Numbered from the stretch's first letter, positions 39,495 to 53,160 are shown. The stretch is 64,000 bases of DNA from Paramecium sonneborni (GCA_905182985.1 CAJJDN010000112.1:133308-197307), one strand, 5' to 3'. The notes: generated from the sequence alone by a model not told the origin. Made by a program: numbers and translations.

Positions 39495-40479
39495 TTTATA
39501 AATATGTGTAAAAAATAGTTTTATATATAATTTAATTACTTTCATTTTAAAATATTATTTTATTTCTATACGTTTCTCTTTAATATATTAAAAATATAGA
39601 TATTTATATAGAAGAAAAATTAAACATGCTTAAATATAAAAATACAATATTGCAATATTCAAATTTGTTATACATAAAAAATAATCTCTTAAGAAAAACT
39701 TTTATTGATAGCAAAAAAGATAATAATTTAAATGGAATTAAACTCCATCAATTTTAATAACCTTTAATCATTCTATAAATTATATCACATTTTATGATTA
39801 CCAAATAGGGTTATTTAAGAAATATTAATCCTTAAAGTATCAAAATAAAACTTGGTTCTATCTTATTTATTAACATAATATTATTGAACAAATAGCTAAA
39901 TTTATTCTTTTGAAAATTGATGATATTCGTTATTAAAATTTTTGTAAAAAACTCTATTATGCAATTCAGTTTAATTGTTATTTTTTTTAGAAATGCTTAA
40001 ATATTTGTTTAATCATTAAAACTTATAAAGAAAAGAACTCAATCTATCTTAGTTTATAAATATAGTAAATGAGGCTCTTTATCTACTTTAATCAAAAAAT
40101 AACCTTTAAATTAATAATAAGCAACATTTATAATTTCAATTACATTCATAATTAAATTTATCTTTTTTTTTAAGTATTCAGATATAAAACAATCTTTATG
40201 TAAAATTATTAGATATTAACTCAATATTTTAATCTATTTATTTAGATATTATAAATAATAATAAAAAGAAGAAATTTTAACGTAAGAGTTAAAGATTATT
40301 TTTTATTAATTGCTAACAGGACAAATTTTAGAAATAGAATAATAATCAGTTGAAGAAATTACTTTTAATATAGATTAATATCAGAAAAAGTAGAAAAGAA
40401 AGCAAAAAATATTCACTTAAAAAAATTGTTTAATATTCTAATTTAATTAATTTATTTTCTATATATAAAATTTAAAGGT
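39495..40479. other. Intergenic region with a broken ORF and an unassigned open frame
   Basis: Between the membrane protein and the next pseudokinase. It contains the interrupted minus-strand ORF described separately. On the plus strand, about 40170-40440, one frame stays open with a protein-like translation (KEEILTQELKIIFYQLLTGQ) but has no ATG and runs into the next gene in another frame. The rest shows no feature. Confidence 0.5.
39748..40149 (-). pseudogene. Small ORF with one in-frame TGA
   Basis: From ATG at 40149 a frame reads MNVIEIINVAYYQFKG... and KVDKEPHLLYLQTKID, meets TGA at 40039-40041 (codon 37), then continues open for another 97 codons (for example FNDQTNIQAFLKKITIKLN) to TGA at 39748-39750. 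No gt...ag intron removes the internal TGA. It could be a pseudogene, a one-base error, or chance, since TGA is rare in this DNA. Selenocysteine is formally possible but I see no support for it. Confidence 0.35.
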
Positions 40480-42092
40480 ATGGGATTATGTTCTTCCAAT
40501 TAGAATAAAAAACCAATTTAATAATCTCAATTTGTGATTAATTAAAATGAGCATAGTAAAAATGTTTTGGATTTAATTAGCCAACACTAAATAATCAGAG
40601 ACTCAACTGACAAAATAAACTAGAACTGCTGTTCCTTCAATAAATTTATTACAGAATAATAATTTTGTTAAAGATGATATTGATCCTCCAACACCTCAAA
40701 GTTTCATGCATAATCTGAATATTGTATCAGATATATAGAAGTCGCTTGAATTTAAAACTGGTTTTTTTAAAACTTATTCTGTAATTACAACAAATTGTAA
40801 AAATTGATCATAAACCATCAGAAGATGATAAAACTTTATTATGTCAACATAACAAAACAGCTGTATTGGTTTTAGTCTATTGTCTTGATCCTAAAAACAT
40901 TTAAGATAATTACTTTATTAAATCAATATAATTAAATTAAAATGTAGTTTTTTCTATTATTTTAGGATAATGTTAATATATGTTAATTTATTGAAATATT
41001 TAATGAAAATAAAACTATCTACCTGATTTAAGAGTATTGTAAAGGAAGCAAATTATCGAATTTATAGAAATTAGATTAATCTTAAATCTTATACATCATG
41101 TCATAATTAGTATCAGTTTTGAATTAATTGAATTCAAATAATTAATATCATGGCAAATTAACAATTGATTCTTTTTCTTTAGTCAATAATGAAAGTTATA
41201 ATGTTAAGTTAACAGATGTTAGAACAATATTTCAATAAAATATAAATTTGCAATAATAAAAGGAAGCTGATGAGCTAGAATTATATAAGAGGTACTAGCC
41301 TCCTTTTGAAAATCCCTCAATAAAAACTGATATTTTTTCAATTGGTATGATATTCTATTAATTATTAACTCATAAATTACCATCAAAATTAAAAATTATT
41401 AATAGTTAACAAATTTCGAATCCATTACCAAAATTGGAAAATTAAAATGATCCAAAGATTATGAAATTATTAAAATCAATGCTATAATTAGATAGTTCAA
41501 AGAGAATTTCCATCTAATAACTTACTTAAAATAAATTAATCAGTGTCCTTAATAATAAAAAACTGATTTATTAAATTTTGGATAAGATTTAAAATAATCC
41601 TCAAATCAATTATTTTTAAACAGCAATTTTAATTTACATGATAACAAAATTTTAACCTTAAGAATCAAAAATTCACAAAAAGTTATTTTAAAGTTTAGAC
41701 TAATATAATAATAAATATTTGAATAAAGATGAATTAAAACAAGCTTGTGAGAGAACTGATATAAATAAAGTTGAATTTATAATGGCTCCATAAGAATTTA
41801 ATGATGAAATTAAAAAATGTAATGGGGGATAGATATCTTAAAATGAATTTTTAATTGCTCTATGCAATAGAGAAAATTTATTAACAGAAGATTATTTAGA
41901 AAATAGCTTTAATTTTTTAAAAAATTAAAATGGTTTATTAAGTGGGAAGTCAATAAGTCGCAAATTCTTTGTGGATTAAAATGAATTACACAAGGATTTA
42001 GAGAAAGTATCATTTAATGGATAGGTAATATAATATATTTAAATTAGATAACACTTAATGAATTCAAAGAATAGATGTTACTTTTGAAATGA
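40480..42092 (+). CDS. CDPK-like pseudokinase with degenerate EF-hands (505 aa)
   Basis: ATG at 40480, TGA at 42090-42092; introns 40556-40580, 40797-40821, 40944-40965 and 42025-42047 (25, 25, 22 and 23 nt). Starts MGLCSSNQ (lipidation signal). Kinase-like segment about 85-340: LLCQHNKTAVLVLVYC, then ICQFIEIFNENKTIYLIQEY and TDIFSIGMIFYQLLTHKLP. The VAIK lysine is Tyr117, HRD is HGK (200-202), DFG is DVR (222-224), and the APE motif is gone (KRYQPPFEN). EF-hand loops are much eroded: one reads DQYNNKYLNKDEL, another NGGQISQNEF. This is the most divergent of the four intact members, and calcium binding is doubtful. Confidence 0.85.
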
Positions 42093-42448
42093 ATTACTAT
42101 TTATTTATATATTTATTATTACTATGTATGAAAGATTTTTAATGGTTAAACAAACAAAGAGTTTTTTATTATTTATTAAGTAAGGGTCACATCTATGTCA
42201 TTTTAAATTCACAATTGTTAAATGATCTTAATATATTTTTTTGATTTGAAAATACTTTCATAGACTTAATTAAAAACATTTAAAACTTCTAATTCTTTGA
42301 AAAAATAGTGATTGTATCTTAATGAATATTGAAGAAATTAATTATAAGTATTTAATTAAACAAATTACAACTTAAAATAACGCATAACTTATTTTACTAA
42401 TTATAAATAAAATAACACTCGATAATAATAATAATATAAATATTCGTT
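42093..42448. other. Intergenic spacer
   Basis: AT-rich spacer between two tandem pseudokinase genes; no gene, repeat or RNA seen. Confidence 0.6.
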
Positions 42449-43987
42449 ATGGGTTCTTGCAATACTAAAAAGAAATCTAAAAATTAATAAGAAATGGTTG
42501 TAACTACTTAAGCACAAAATGATAAAAATAGAATAGAAAGAAGATAATAGAAAGCTTAAACATTGACACCAATTTTAGCGAAGACAACATAATCTGACAC
42601 AGTAAATGAATCATTTATTTCAAATCGATCTACAAAAAAAGCTTATGATAATTAGAAATAACAAATCTAAATAAGATCTGGGCTTTTCAGAGTTTATACC
42701 TTATTAGGAAGCAAATCAGATTCTTATTTAGAAAAATAAGAAGACAATTAAATAAAATTAATCTAACATAATGTTAGTGGAATTAAAAAAAGAGTAGAAA
42801 CAATCAATAAATTAGATACTTCAAGTGAGAAATTGATAATGAAAATTTAGAAAAACAGATTGGTATTTAAATATTTAATATTAGTAAAATGAATATATTT
42901 GTCCAATAACAAATATATATGAAGATACAGAAAAATATTATCTTCTATCTGATTATTGTAGCGGTGGAAGTTTAAGTTCTTTAAAGAAAAATTTAAATGA
43001 TAATTAAGTAATGATCCTTTTAAATTAAATGGTGAATGCTATTTCTTATTTACATTAGAAAAAGTTTGTTCATAGAAGGCTTTCTTTAGATAGTTTTCAT
43101 TTGTTGAGTGATTTAAATAGTTTATTTTGTAAATTGGTTGATGTAACATGTTTATTTTATGGAAATGAATATGTAATGATAGAGCCATCATATGAGGATT
43201 ATTAAGAAGATATTTATGCATTAGGTTTAATTGGTTATTAATTATTAAATGGATAAAAGCCTTATTAGATAAAAAATAATAAATTATAAGATAATAATAA
43301 TTCAAATGAGCTTTTATTGTATTTTAAAGAAGGAACTTCTCCTACTTTAAAAAGAATTTTGATCAAAATGTTAGACAAAAAGACAACTGAAAAAATAACA
43401 ATGGAGGATATTAAAAAATATTTGTCCAAAAATGATTAAAGAAATAATTTTACTGAAGTTTTAATGAAACCTTTGTATTTTTTATCAAAGTGTAAACCAA
43501 GAAATTATTTTCATGTTATAATTTTAGCTTTCATGCTTAACAAATTTAATTAAGAAGAAGAATGTATTTTAGAAAAAATATTCATTGATGCAGATATTGA
43601 TTAAGATGGATTACTCAAAAAAGAAGATATTCTTCCATTATATAAATCTATTGTTGAATATGAAAACATCAGTGTTGATATACAACAAGTTTTCTAAAAA
43701 TTAGACACAACTAATAAAGGATCGATTGATATTAAAGAATTTATCTCAGGAGCATTAAATCTCGAAGATTTACTATCTTAAACATATTTAGAAACATGTT
43801 TTAAATATTTATAAAATTAAAGAGGATATATTACATGCCATAGTATTAAAAAACATATAGATATAAATCAACAATTGTTCGTTTAAACTTTAGATGAAAT
43901 TAAAGGCTAACATAAGGTATCATATCCATTCATATTTAATAGGTAAATTATAACGAGTTTGCTGAGATAATGAGATAACTATTGTGA
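42449..43987 (+). CDS. CDPK-like pseudokinase with EF-hands (496 aa)
   Basis: ATG at 42449, TGA at 43985-43987; introns 42863-42884 (22 nt) and 43917-43942 (26 nt). N-terminus MGSCNTKKKS. Motif state: KLIQHNVSGIKKRVETI places Glu117 at the VAIK lysine; HRD is HRR (201-203, keeping Arg but not Asp) in FVHRRLSLDSF; DFG is DVT (224-226); APE is missing (MIEPSYEDYQEDIYALGLIG). Hinge region SDYCSGGSLSSLKK is kinase-like. EF-hands: DADIDQDGLLKKED and DTTNKGSIDIKE are recognisable, with two weaker ones ending VNYNEFAEIMRQLL. The last exon (43943-43987) is repeated at 45113-45157 in the assembly duplication. A minus-strand ORF at 43039-43305 is a shadow. Confidence 0.88.
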
Positions 43988-45089
43988 TTTAAATTATTGA
44001 TTATAATAGAGTTATATAATATTATAAATACTTTATTTTTTATATTGAAATTCTTTCTTTTTAAAAAAAAGTTTAGAGATAGGTATAAATAAAACTTTAA
44101 ATTAATTTGATTTAAAAAAGACTTAAAATTTTTCTTTATTCAATAAAGTTTTTTAATTTGGTAAATTAAGTATATGATTATTTTGAGATGAGAGTAAATA
44201 AAAATTGATAATTGAAAATACTTTTTGCTTGGTAAAATTTGAAAATTATTTTCTAATTTTTTAATGAGTTTGAGTTCAGCTTAATTGAAATCAATCTTTT
44301 TACTTAAAATTTAATCTGTTATATTGATAAGGAATGTCTACAGATTCTTAATGTATTCAAAACCTATTTTCATTTGCTAATTTAATTAAAAATAAATATT
44401 GTAATTATTTTTAGCCGTATAATTTTTTTTGAATTGAATTCTAAAAAGGAAGCATCCCTTTGAATATCATTAAATGTTAAAATTATGTTTAGTAAAAAGG
44501 AGTTTAATATTTAGAATAGATGCAAAGAGAATCAAAAAATATTCAGTAGTGAATTTATATATAAGATTAATTTATTATTAATATTTAAATAATGAATGAA
44601 CAATTGGACACCTAAAATTAAACTGATGTAAGTATAATAGATAATAATAAAAAAATAATAAGGAGAAATCGTTTAAGATTAGATAAATTTAATCATCCTA
44701 TAATAAAAGGTGTGAAAGGAAAGAGAATAGCCTTTCGAGATGCAATTGAGGGAACAAATTTATGTGATATATATTTAGTATCAAAGTATATTGAAAATAA
44801 AGAATAACATTTGAAATGTAGATGTGCATGCGAAATTTATTGAATTGATTATCCTGTTCTTATTAAAAGGATGATTGTATTGTTATAATTATAAATTATA
44901 ATAATTCAAAATTTTGATTTATTATTTAATTTAATTTCACAAGAAAAATAATAGTGATGTATTTGAAAATTTAATTCATTTTTTGATTGCCTACATGTTC
45001 TAAAGGAATTCTTTACATCGATTGATCAATACGCTATTATTGGCACCTAATTAAGATTAAGTCCTTTGATGATTAACTAAAGTTTATTT
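43921..45089 (+). repeat. Direct duplication 2, copy A (probable contig-overlap artefact)
   Basis: These 1169 nt recur at 45091-46259 with one N at 45090 between. Copy A begins inside the last intron of the pseudokinase and ends inside the 3' end of the MAPK gene (minus strand, 44976-45089). In a single-copy locus the two genes would be about 1.1 kb closer. Confidence 0.9.
44592..44843 (+). CDS. Small Cys-tailed protein, 83 aa (copy A)
   Basis: ATG at 44592, TGA at 44841-44843, no intron. The sequence runs MNEQLDTQNQTD, a basic stretch (KKIIRRNRLRLDKF), then KGKRIAFRDAIEGTNLCDIY and a cysteine tail LKCRCACEIY. The compact conserved-looking core and the Cys cluster suggest a real small protein, but I cannot name the family. 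The identical copy at 45762-46013 is probably the same gene counted twice. Confidence 0.55.
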
Positions 45090-45761
45090 NCATATCCATT
45101 CATATTTAATAGGTAAATTATAACGAGTTTGCTGAGATAATGAGATAACTATTGTGATTTAAATTATTGATTATAATAGAGTTATATAATATTATAAATA
45201 CTTTATTTTTTATATTGAAATTCTTTCTTTTTAAAAAAAAGTTTAGAGATAGGTATAAATAAAACTTTAAATTAATTTGATTTAAAAAAGACTTAAAATT
45301 TTTCTTTATTCAATAAAGTTTTTTAATTTGGTAAATTAAGTATATGATTATTTTGAGATGAGAGTAAATAAAAATTGATAATTGAAAATACTTTTTGCTT
45401 GGTAAAATTTGAAAATTATTTTCTAATTTTTTAATGAGTTTGAGTTCAGCTTAATTGAAATCAATCTTTTTACTTAAAATTTAATCTGTTATATTGATAA
45501 GGAATGTCTACAGATTCTTAATGTATTCAAAACCTATTTTCATTTGCTAATTTAATTAAAAATAAATATTGTAATTATTTTTAGCCGTATAATTTTTTTT
45601 GAATTGAATTCTAAAAAGGAAGCATCCCTTTGAATATCATTAAATGTTAAAATTATGTTTAGTAAAAAGGAGTTTAATATTTAGAATAGATGCAAAGAGA
45701 ATCAAAAAATATTCAGTAGTGAATTTATATATAAGATTAATTTATTATTAATATTTAAATA

Positions 45762-46013
45762 ATGAATGAACAATTGGACACCTAAAATTAAACTGATGTA
45801 AGTATAATAGATAATAATAAAAAAATAATAAGGAGAAATCGTTTAAGATTAGATAAATTTAATCATCCTATAATAAAAGGTGTGAAAGGAAAGAGAATAG
45901 CCTTTCGAGATGCAATTGAGGGAACAAATTTATGTGATATATATTTAGTATCAAAGTATATTGAAAATAAAGAATAACATTTGAAATGTAGATGTGCATG
46001 CGAAATTTATTGA
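45762..46013 (+). CDS. Small Cys-tailed protein, 83 aa (copy B, same as 44592-44843)
   Basis: Identical to the ORF at 44592-44843 by virtue of the duplication; most likely one gene. Confidence 0.5.
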
Positions 46014-46145
46014 ATTGATTATCCTGTTCTTATTAAAAGGATGATTGTATTGTTATAATTATAAATTATAATAATTCAAAATTTTGATTTATTATTTAAT
46101 TTAATTTCACAAGAAAAATAATAGTGATGTATTTGAAAATTTAAT

Positions 46146-48135
<1,990 letters not shown>

Positions 48136-48169
48136 TTTAAAAAAATTAACTGTTAAAAATAATTACAGT

Positions 48170-49003
48170 ATGAAGAAACATAAATCCTACATCAATTATG
48201 AAGACATAATAGAAAAACCTACTTCTTTGAATAATATGTAATAATCATTTAATCTTAATGTAAATGTAAAATAACTCAAATAATAATCATCTCCTAATAT
48301 ACAACTAATTAATTAGAAGAAGCCTTATCTTTAATCAAGGACTAATAATCGTAATAGTCTTCCAGTATTAAGATCTGCATTATAATCATAATTAATTGAG
48401 AGGGATTTACAATTCAATTAGAAAGATTATGATAAATTAAAAACTGAACATGAAAACCTTAAAATAACATATTCTAAATAAGAATCACTTCTTTAATAAC
48501 TTATAAATGAGAATGCTTAGTTGAAGAATCTAAATGTTGAACTTAAAAATTAAATTGATGATCTTAAAATCAATATTAAAAGATATTAATAGAATGATGA
48601 GGCAGCTTATTAATAATATCTCTCAAATTAATAAGAGTTGATAATAAAAGAATTAAAATCAAAGATAAATTAATTATCTGAGAAACTTATCATTATGGAA
48701 AAACAAGCTAATTAACCAGCTAATCATCTAATTTATGTTAATGAAATATAAAGTTTATGTCTAGATTTAAAAAGACATTTAGAATGTAAATATTGTGGAA
48801 AAGAATTAAAAGATCCAGTGACTTTAATACCCTGTGCTCATTCTTATTGTAAGGCATGTAGAAAAGGTTATTCAAATGATTGTTTTTTGTGTGGCAAAGA
48901 ACTAAAATTGGAAGCAGTGTATCTAAATTAATTTATGATTGACATGATGGCATTATATAAACGAAATATTGGACTCATTGAATAGTTGAAAAATAATTTA
49001 TGA
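48170..49003 (+). CDS. Coiled-coil RING-finger protein, 277 aa
   Basis: ATG at 48170, TGA at 49001-49003, intronless. N-terminal 70 residues are basic and disordered (LPVLRSALQSQLIERDLQ follows). Residues 75-190 form a coiled coil (ENAQLKNLNVELKNQIDDLK). A C-terminal RING reads LECKYCGKELKDPVTLIPCA, HSYCKACRKGY and NDCFLCGKELKLE, matching C3HC4 spacing (CxxC, C-x-H-xx-C-xx-C, CxxC). It ends LIEQLKNNL. An E3 ubiquitin ligase role is the usual one for such proteins, inferred. Its start is 35 nt from the divergent MAPK start. Confidence 0.88.
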
Positions 49004-49302
49004 ATTAATAATCTAAGAATAAGTCTCTCCCTCCCAAAACTTATATTCCTAAACACAATGATACCCAAGATATTGAGCATTGTCGATAAGCTATCAAATA
49101 AATCATTGACAATACAGATAACTCTCGTAACCAAATTTATCATAAATCTGCTGAAAAACATCAATAACAATAATAATCAAAAAAACATCTACATTCTACA
49201 GTTCAATAATATAATGAAAATGTAGGTAAGATGTTTACTTCTACAAAGTATGGAGTTGCTTACATGTAAAAAAAAGTTATGCATAATATTGATAAAATAT
49301 GA
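49000..49302 (+). CDS. Small Gln/His-rich protein overlapping the RING gene by ATGA, 100 aa
   Basis: The ATG at 49000 overlaps the TGA of the RING gene (sequence ATGA), and the new frame runs to TGA 49300-49302. It starts MNQQSKNKSLPPKTYIPKHN and ends with a helical segment (FTSTKYGVAYMQKKVMHNI). Codon use, with Gln written TAA, resembles neighbouring genes, and an apparent minus-strand ORF at 48928-49170 is less convincing. It may be a separate small gene, the C-terminal part of the RING protein after a frameshift, or a sequence error. Confidence 0.55.
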
Positions 49303-49581
49303 TTTATTTGATTCATTTAATAACTTTTCTGTTACAATAATTAATTATAACTCTCTCCGCTATCCTCTATAGGAAGATTACCATTAAATTTTTACACAAT
49401 GATTTTGTTTAAATTTAAATTTAGATACATATTTATAATTGATTATTAATAGTGTATTTAATTATGCATCATTATTTTATTTACTCCCCCCATCCTTTTT
49501 ATTAATTAAATTCATTTTCCTTTTAAATCCTCTTAGGAAATTAAAGATATAAATAAATACTTTCTTAAATATATTTTAAAT

Positions 49582-51067
49582 ATGTAAACTAAGCAATCCT
49601 AAACACGTTCTTGGTAACAAATCCTCATAGATATTTCCTCATGTATGATCTAGTTGTCTTTAGGTTATATTTGTGTTGAATTGATGATGTCTATTAATTT
49701 GCACTTTCTTAATCTATATACATCTAAAATCAGTGTTGCTGCATTTGGAATTTCTTGGATGATCATCACAATTTTGTTACTACCTTTTGGAATAGGTATT
49801 ATATTAATTAATTATAAAGGTCTTAATCAAGCATTAAACACCATGGCTTCTTAAGCGATTGGATTAGGAAAAAATAAACTTTCACTTATTTATTTAAATT
49901 TTACACTTTCTTCCTAAGTCCTGATATTTATTCCACTTCTCATAGTGATTTTATGTCTTAAAACTCCTTTTAGTTATTTGATCGTTGAAAACAGAGAAGA
50001 AACCATAAATATTGCATGGTAATTATTTATTATATATAATACATAGGGAACTCATTATTCCATTATCATTGACCTCATTAACATTATTAATATTTGAAAG
50101 TTTAAAAAGTTATTTGATATCATGTGAAGTTTTTAGACCATTCATGATTATTCATTTAGTTACCTTGGCATTTCATACATTTTGGTGTTGGCTACTAGTC
50201 TCTAATTTTGGAACCTATGGAGTTTGTATTGCTACCATTATCTCTGAGTCAACAAACATCCTTTTTTTACTAATTTATGTCAGGCAATAAGAAGACCTGT
50301 AAATAAAATTTAAATCATTTTAATTCAAATTACTGTTGCAATCTCATTTTCATATTTATTAAGAATACCTTAAAAATACTATATCAATCATAGTTCATAT
50401 CTATTTAAATACAGGAATATTTATTATATTATCATTTACTGCTATTTCTTTAGGTATTGATGCCACCAATGCTTAATTAGCTCTATCCAACACATCATCT
50501 CTATACTTTAGATTGCCTTTTTGTTTATCAATTGCTTTAATGACTTATGTTGGCAATTAAATTAGTTAAGGAAATATTATTAATGCTAAAAATTATATTA
50601 AATATGGTATAATATTATATTTCAGCATTTTGGTGGTCATTATGATGATTTTCTATTTTTACCATCTTGAATGGGCTCACTTCTATACTAATGATTAAAT
50701 AGTCTAGCATATACTATTGAAAACTTTGCCATTTTTTTTATTTGGGAGTGTGATTATAGATGGGTTATAAATAGCATTAAGTGGAGCACTTAAAGGTCTT
50801 GATGAAGGAAAGTTAGTATCAAATTACACTTTATATTCTGCATATTTTGTGGGTATTCCACTCATTTTAATATTAACAAATATTTTTGATTTAGGATTAA
50901 TTGGAATTTGGTTAGGTTTTGGAATATGTAATCTTTTATTATCAAGTTTATTTATTTATACATTATGCAAAATCGATTGGAATATGCATGCTATACATAT
51001 TAAAGATAAATTTGATAAATAATCACAATAAATGGAAACAACCATGGAATTGTAAGATTTATGTTGA
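49582..51067 (+). CDS. MATE-family multidrug/toxin extrusion transporter, 485 aa
   Basis: ATG at 49582, TGA at 51065-51067, one intron 50019-50046 (28 nt). Length and about twelve hydrophobic helices fit MATE proteins. Diagnostic sequences are LNTMASQAIGLGKNKLSLIY (family pattern N..L.SQA.G.G), and in the second half TYVGNQISQGNIINAKNYI and DGLQIALSGALKGLDEGKL, which correspond to the equivalent VGN.LG.G and D..Q....G.LRG.G motifs. Members export cationic organic compounds by proton or sodium antiport; substrate here is unknown. ORFs at 49654, 50012 and 50919 are segments of this gene. Confidence 0.9.
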
Positions 51068-51440
51068 TGATAAGTATAAATTGATGTATATAATCATAAA
51101 AATTTAATTTTTTTATTTCTTAAACTTTAAATCTAAAAGAAAATATTTTTTTGCACGATTGACAAATTATTTTCAATAAATAGTTAAGATAAATTTCTCA
51201 GGATAAACACATTTGAACAGCCTTGAAAATTATAGACAATAATTTTTGAAATAATCCTAATTTACATTATTTCAATATTATATTAAATTCATTTATTTGA
51301 TTTTTAAATAAATAATTCTAGAATAAGTTTTTATAGATCCTAATTTATTTATTTTTATTTTATAATTTAATTTTAATTTTTAATACTTAAGAATGATATC
51401 AACCATCTTTATTTCAATTTATTGATAAATTATTTGTAAT

Positions 51441-52279
51441 TTATTCTTTTCATTTAACTTAATTTATGTTCGATAATATTTTTAATTTTAAAATACCTTT
51501 TTATTTTACTTTGTATATATTATAAGTTATGAATAGACTTTAGAAAATTTAAATAAATAAATACACTTTTTATATTTTGAATTTCGAAATATAGAAATAA
51601 ATACAAAAATAGCTCAATTTTAAACATTAAATATCCCAAATAGAATATAAATTTTATTTCCCCCATTCAACAAAAAGGCAAGTAAAATTAATCAGTGTAT
51701 TTATAAAATTTATGATTACAATTATAGTTCAATTTCAGACAATAAATATAACGAATCGAATATAAAATTTCTTAAAATCAATGATTTTATATATAAAAAA
51801 AATAAATCAAATATAAAATATATCTTTCAAAAATAAAAATATAGCATAAGTTTTATACTTCATTTTTTCATATTTATTGCCTTTAATTTATCTTTAGTCT
51901 ATTTTTCATAATTAAAAAAAATTTTTCAAATATATTTATTAATTTAGCTTTTCTTATATAATCAATAATTAGAATAAGTTTTTAATTAATTTTTTTTCTT
52001 AAACGAGAAACAATAATAATATTATATTAATTACTCGCTGAATATTAATTTATATATTTCAATTTTTCTTATTAACTTTTCAAAATTATTTTTACTTAGT
52101 TCATTGTGATTTCCACTAAATGAAAAAAGAATATAGAAAATAAGTTTTTTATACGAAGATGAAAGCTAAAGGTAGGGCCTGGTTGAGAGAATTTCAATTA
52201 TTCGTTTCATAATAATATCCTCTTTAAATCTTTTTAATCTACTCCCTTGAATTATACTTAATTTTATTTATACATTAAG
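51441..52279 (+). repeat. Direct duplication 3, copy A, in a gene-free region
   Basis: These 839 nt recur at 52322-53160 across a 42-base N run (52280-52321). From 51068 to 53238 I find no gene on either strand: the DNA is very AT-rich, apart from a short GC-richer island near 52154-52190. Exact identity flanking the gap suggests an unmerged overlap. Confidence 0.88.
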
Positions 52280-52321
52280 NNNNNNNNNNNNNNNNNNNNN
52301 NNNNNNNNNNNNNNNNNNNNN
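52280..52321. other. Assembly gap (42 N)
   Basis: Run of unknown bases at a scaffold join. Single-N joins also occur at 34813 and 45090. Confidence 0.99.
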
Positions 52322-53160
52322 TTATTCTTTTCATTTAACTTAATTTATGTTCGATAATATTTTTAATTTTAAAATACCTTTTTATTTTACTTTGTATATA
52401 TTATAAGTTATGAATAGACTTTAGAAAATTTAAATAAATAAATACACTTTTTATATTTTGAATTTCGAAATATAGAAATAAATACAAAAATAGCTCAATT
52501 TTAAACATTAAATATCCCAAATAGAATATAAATTTTATTTCCCCCATTCAACAAAAAGGCAAGTAAAATTAATCAGTGTATTTATAAAATTTATGATTAC
52601 AATTATAGTTCAATTTCAGACAATAAATATAACGAATCGAATATAAAATTTCTTAAAATCAATGATTTTATATATAAAAAAAATAAATCAAATATAAAAT
52701 ATATCTTTCAAAAATAAAAATATAGCATAAGTTTTATACTTCATTTTTTCATATTTATTGCCTTTAATTTATCTTTAGTCTATTTTTCATAATTAAAAAA
52801 AATTTTTCAAATATATTTATTAATTTAGCTTTTCTTATATAATCAATAATTAGAATAAGTTTTTAATTAATTTTTTTTCTTAAACGAGAAACAATAATAA
52901 TATTATATTAATTACTCGCTGAATATTAATTTATATATTTCAATTTTTCTTATTAACTTTTCAAAATTATTTTTACTTAGTTCATTGTGATTTCCACTAA
53001 ATGAAAAAAGAATATAGAAAATAAGTTTTTTATACGAAGATGAAAGCTAAAGGTAGGGCCTGGTTGAGAGAATTTCAATTATTCGTTTCATAATAATATC
53101 CTCTTTAAATCTTTTTAATCTACTCCCTTGAATTATACTTAATTTTATTTATACATTAAG
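52322..53160 (+). repeat. Direct duplication 3, copy B
   Basis: Exact repeat of 51441-52279 at an offset of 881, directly after the N run. It ends 79 nt before the 3' end of the potassium channel gene and contains no gene that I can see. Confidence 0.88.
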
